Under the pieces are notes generated by a model, which was not told the DNA's origin, made no database searches, and saw only the letters and a list, made by a program, of their open reading frames with translations. Shown piece after piece: positions 61,938 through 64,000 of a stretch of DNA of 64,000 nt. This stretch comes from Brugia malayi. Its lineage: Eukaryota; Nematoda; Chromadorea; Rhabditida; Onchocercidae. Location of the stretch: assembly GCF_000002995.4 (NCBI RefSeq), contig NW_025062477.1, positions 8,714,649 to 8,778,648 on the forward strand, given 5' to 3'. The first letter of the stretch is position 1, and each line of letters begins with the position of its first letter. Position numbers and translations under genes: made by a program.

Positions 61938-62495
61938 ATGAATGTTTATGATTCCTTCGGAGGTACAGTCTCAACAGGACAGCTATATCACGAGAAACAA
62001 CAAATGCAACTCTGTTTAATGCATACGCTGAATACATTGCTGCAGAGAAATGAATTTAAAAAGATTGATTTGGATTGTATTGCGGAAAATTTACATAGGT
62101 CGCGCTGGTTCAATCGACACCGTTCATTGTTCGGTTTTGGTAATTATGACATCAATGTACTGATCGCGGCATTGGAAACACGAAATCTAATATTGAATTG
62201 GTTTGATTCGAGGCGTTCCACTGCTTGCTTGAATTTTTCGAAAATTTTCGGTTTCATATTCAATATCACATCACGTGGCTTTATACCGTTTTGGACAGGG
62301 CATCACTGGTTTACTGTACGGCAAATAGGTGTTGCTGGATTTTTCAATTTCGATTCAAAACTGAACGAACCAGCACCAATTAATGACTTCGTTGCATTTT
62401 CAGATTCGTTATTAGCAAAGGGAGCTCAGTTATTAGTTGTCGTTGAACCTCAAAATGCTAACAATTATTTGCTCGATAATGATTTTTCGGTTTAA
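61938..62495 (+). CDS. Josephin-domain deubiquitinase (JOSD1/2-like)
   Basis: A 185-aa protein made almost entirely of a Josephin domain, the cysteine protease fold that removes ubiquitin. The catalytic Cys is in MQLCLMHTLNTLLQ and the catalytic His in GHHWFTVRQ; the acid/amide position lies in FFNFDSKL. The block NRHRSLFGFGNYDINVLIAA matches JOSD2 NPHRSLLGTGNYDVNVIMAA. There are no ubiquitin-interacting motifs or polyQ, so it resembles JOSD1/2 rather than ataxin-3, and the length equals human JOSD2 (188). It is a single exon, and the ATG follows a TTATAG acceptor directly, suggesting a trans-spliced mRNA. Confidence 0.92.
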   Translation: MNVYDSFGGTVSTGQLYHEKQQMQLCLMHTLNTLLQRNEFKKIDLDCIAENLHRSRWFNRHRSLFGFGNYDINVLIAALETRNLILNWFDSRRSTACLNFSKIFGFIFNITSRGFIPFWTGHHWFTVRQIGVAGFFNFDSKLNEPAPINDFVAFSDSLLAKGAQLLVVVEPQNANNYLLDNDFSV

Positions 62496-63532
62496 CTGCT
62501 GTGATTTATTATTCGCTTATAATTAGAAATGTATTGAATAGCCTAACATTACTACGATGAGAGAAGATACTTTCCATTGCCTTAGAATTCAGTGTACTGA
62601 AATTAAAAGTGAGACTTAATTCAATAGTTAACTCTGCGTTAAACAGTAACTATAGCGCTACCGAAATAAAAACTCGTAGTGTTCTTTTACTTTTTATGCC
62701 TTCTTTACAGGCTGTCTTAGATCCTTTCAAATCTCAGAGGATCGGGAAAATGATATTTAGAGATTTATACAATATCGAGCTTTCGAAGTTTTGATAATAC
62801 AGTGGATTATTTATGTGATCAGCATTTTTTCAAGTTTTTGCTTGAAAGAAGTGGTATTTCTGTTAATTATTACATACGCGTACTTATGTTCTTGTAGACT
62901 ATATTAATGTGGTTTTTCGTGTTTCACATGACTCATTATTTTTATTATTTGGTGTTGAATGTTTTGCGCAGTAAGTATTATTTGCAAGCAATTAAGCTAA
63001 ATGGTTAAGAAGGAACAAAACACGGAAGCCATAAAGCTTTACAATTTTTTTAATGGTGCTTGAATTTCATTAAATCAAAGTTTTTCGAAAAGTGGTTGCT
63101 CTTTTGAGTATTGTTATTTTGAATTTAAAAAGGACTCTTTTTCTCAAACTTTTATTACACTACTGAGAAAACTCCAGAATACATAAAAATGGCAGTCAAG
63201 ATTGTCGATGAGACCTGAAAGGTATTTATACTTTTTTTTTAGGAACTCAAAGGTTTCTAGTAAGTTAATGAAAAGGACATTGAAGTGAAAAATGACTGTG
63301 GTGATAATTAATGATAACTGATTGCAAATACATCAGGAAGACAGTTCTTTTTCTCATAATTCAAATGTTTCTATAAGTATATTGTTATGTAAGAAAGAGT
63401 TTTCTCAGTGAGAATTTGTCTTGCTTACGGTCACATTCGTTTATTATGCTTTTGCTAACAAAAAATTCAAATCTAAGCATATAAATGAATAAAGAAATTA
63501 AGGCAATATTTGTTTGATGAATTTCTAATGAA
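62496..63532. other. Intergenic, nothing recognised
   Basis: Between the Josephin gene and the partial gene at the right edge. A short open stretch at 62609-62794 has no recognisable content. Confidence 0.5.
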
Positions 63533-63781
63533 ATGGACGTTGGTGAAGCGGTGGAAACATTCAGCGTTCATCCTCGAATAGTATTTTTACATTGCATGGA
63601 AGTTGCCATACGATTACCTGGCATTTTTCTATTCGAGCTTTGGTGGCGTAGTCGAGATATGCACTTTAGTACTGATTTATTCAAGCAGTCATTTTCATCA
63701 TATTTGGAAATGGATCAAATTATTGAATTTATTCAAGTGGGGGATTTTGATCGAACTGGGGCACAGATACTGAGCTATACA
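63533..63781 (+). CDS. First exon of an unknown protein, continues off the right edge
   Basis: Eighty-three codons from ATG 63533 to a TATACAG|GTGACC donor at 63781. The translation is well mixed and looks coding: an acidic start (MDVGEAVETF), a hydrophobic/aromatic helix (RLPGIFLFELWW) and an amphipathic part (EMDQIIEFIQVGDFD). I do not recognise the family. The ATG could be internal if an upstream exon exists, though no acceptor is obvious just before it. Confidence 0.5.
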
Positions 63782-64000
63782 GGTGACCATTAAATTCCAG
63801 ATTTTAATTAATATGATTATTCTAGTGCTATTTTACTACCTTTGTATTATTATTATTAATTTATTTCAATCCTATATAGCAATTTGCTAGAATTCTTTTT
63901 TAGTTAGTTCGTTAAGAGCTACTAATTGGCATAAGTCTTCAAAAAATACACTTCTTTTACTAATGAAAATTTGTTGGTTCCAGTTGTGCTTATATCATTT

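Noticed and set aside
1..64000. Integrated bacterial (Wolbachia-type) DNA, transposons, CRISPR arrays, tRNA or rRNA genes
   Set aside because: No prokaryote-like gene blocks, transposase or reverse transcriptase motifs, spaced repeats, tRNA B-box patterns or rRNA signatures were noticed. A covariance-model and repeat-library scan would be decisive.

Overview
This window looks like nuclear chromosomal DNA of a nematode, most probably a filarial (spirurid) worm. It is AT-rich with many introns. Exons are short and end in TTTTCAG-type acceptors, several start codons sit just after a splice-acceptor-like AG (a trans-splicing signature), and the encoded proteins match nematode and animal families. 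The genus call is inference. I see no bacterial, viral or transposase genes. Protein calls come from translating exons and comparing them with families known to me; no database was searched. Exon joins were checked by hand for reading phase, and lengths are quoted where all joins agree.

Layout, left half (1-29.8 kb), all on the minus strand: a LIN-41/TRIM71 RNA-binding regulator whose last exon(s) lie off the left edge; RTCB, the RNA ligase (12 exons, 505 aa); a small unknown gene; mitochondrial isoleucyl-tRNA synthetase (IARS2); a small proteasome assembly chaperone 3-like gene (PSMG3-like, 3 exons, 128 aa); and the exocyst subunit SEC8/EXOC4.

Right half (29.8-64 kb), mostly plus strand: a zinc-finger protein gene divergent from SEC8, with a G-rich leader and a uORF; a 4.5-kb gap; a single-pass LRR-Ig receptor-like protein (529 aa); an 8-kb gap with a 21-bp minisatellite; macoilin (16 exons, 966 aa); WDR18/IPI3 on the minus strand (10 exons, 449 aa); then a 66-aa membrane ORF tightly followed by mitochondrial ribosomal protein MRPS33 (142 aa), an intronless Josephin-domain deubiquitinase (185 aa), and the first exon of an unknown gene running off the right edge.

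Most genes are housekeeping (RNA ligation, mitochondrial translation, ribosome assembly, proteasome assembly, exocytosis) mixed with developmental or neuronal genes (lin-41, macoilin, LRR-Ig). They do not form one pathway. From memory, the C. elegans counterparts of lin-41, rtcb-1, iars-2, sec-8 and maco-1 all lie on chromosome I, so the block may be conserved macrosynteny. I did not find a convincing new biological system. The items most worth a second look are some implausibly short introns and an unresolved frame in IARS2, a duplicated splice-donor segment in the PSMG3-like gene, an ATGA-overlapping uORF, a teashirt-spaced zinc finger, an extra hydrophobic segment in macoilin and a possible two-gene operon.
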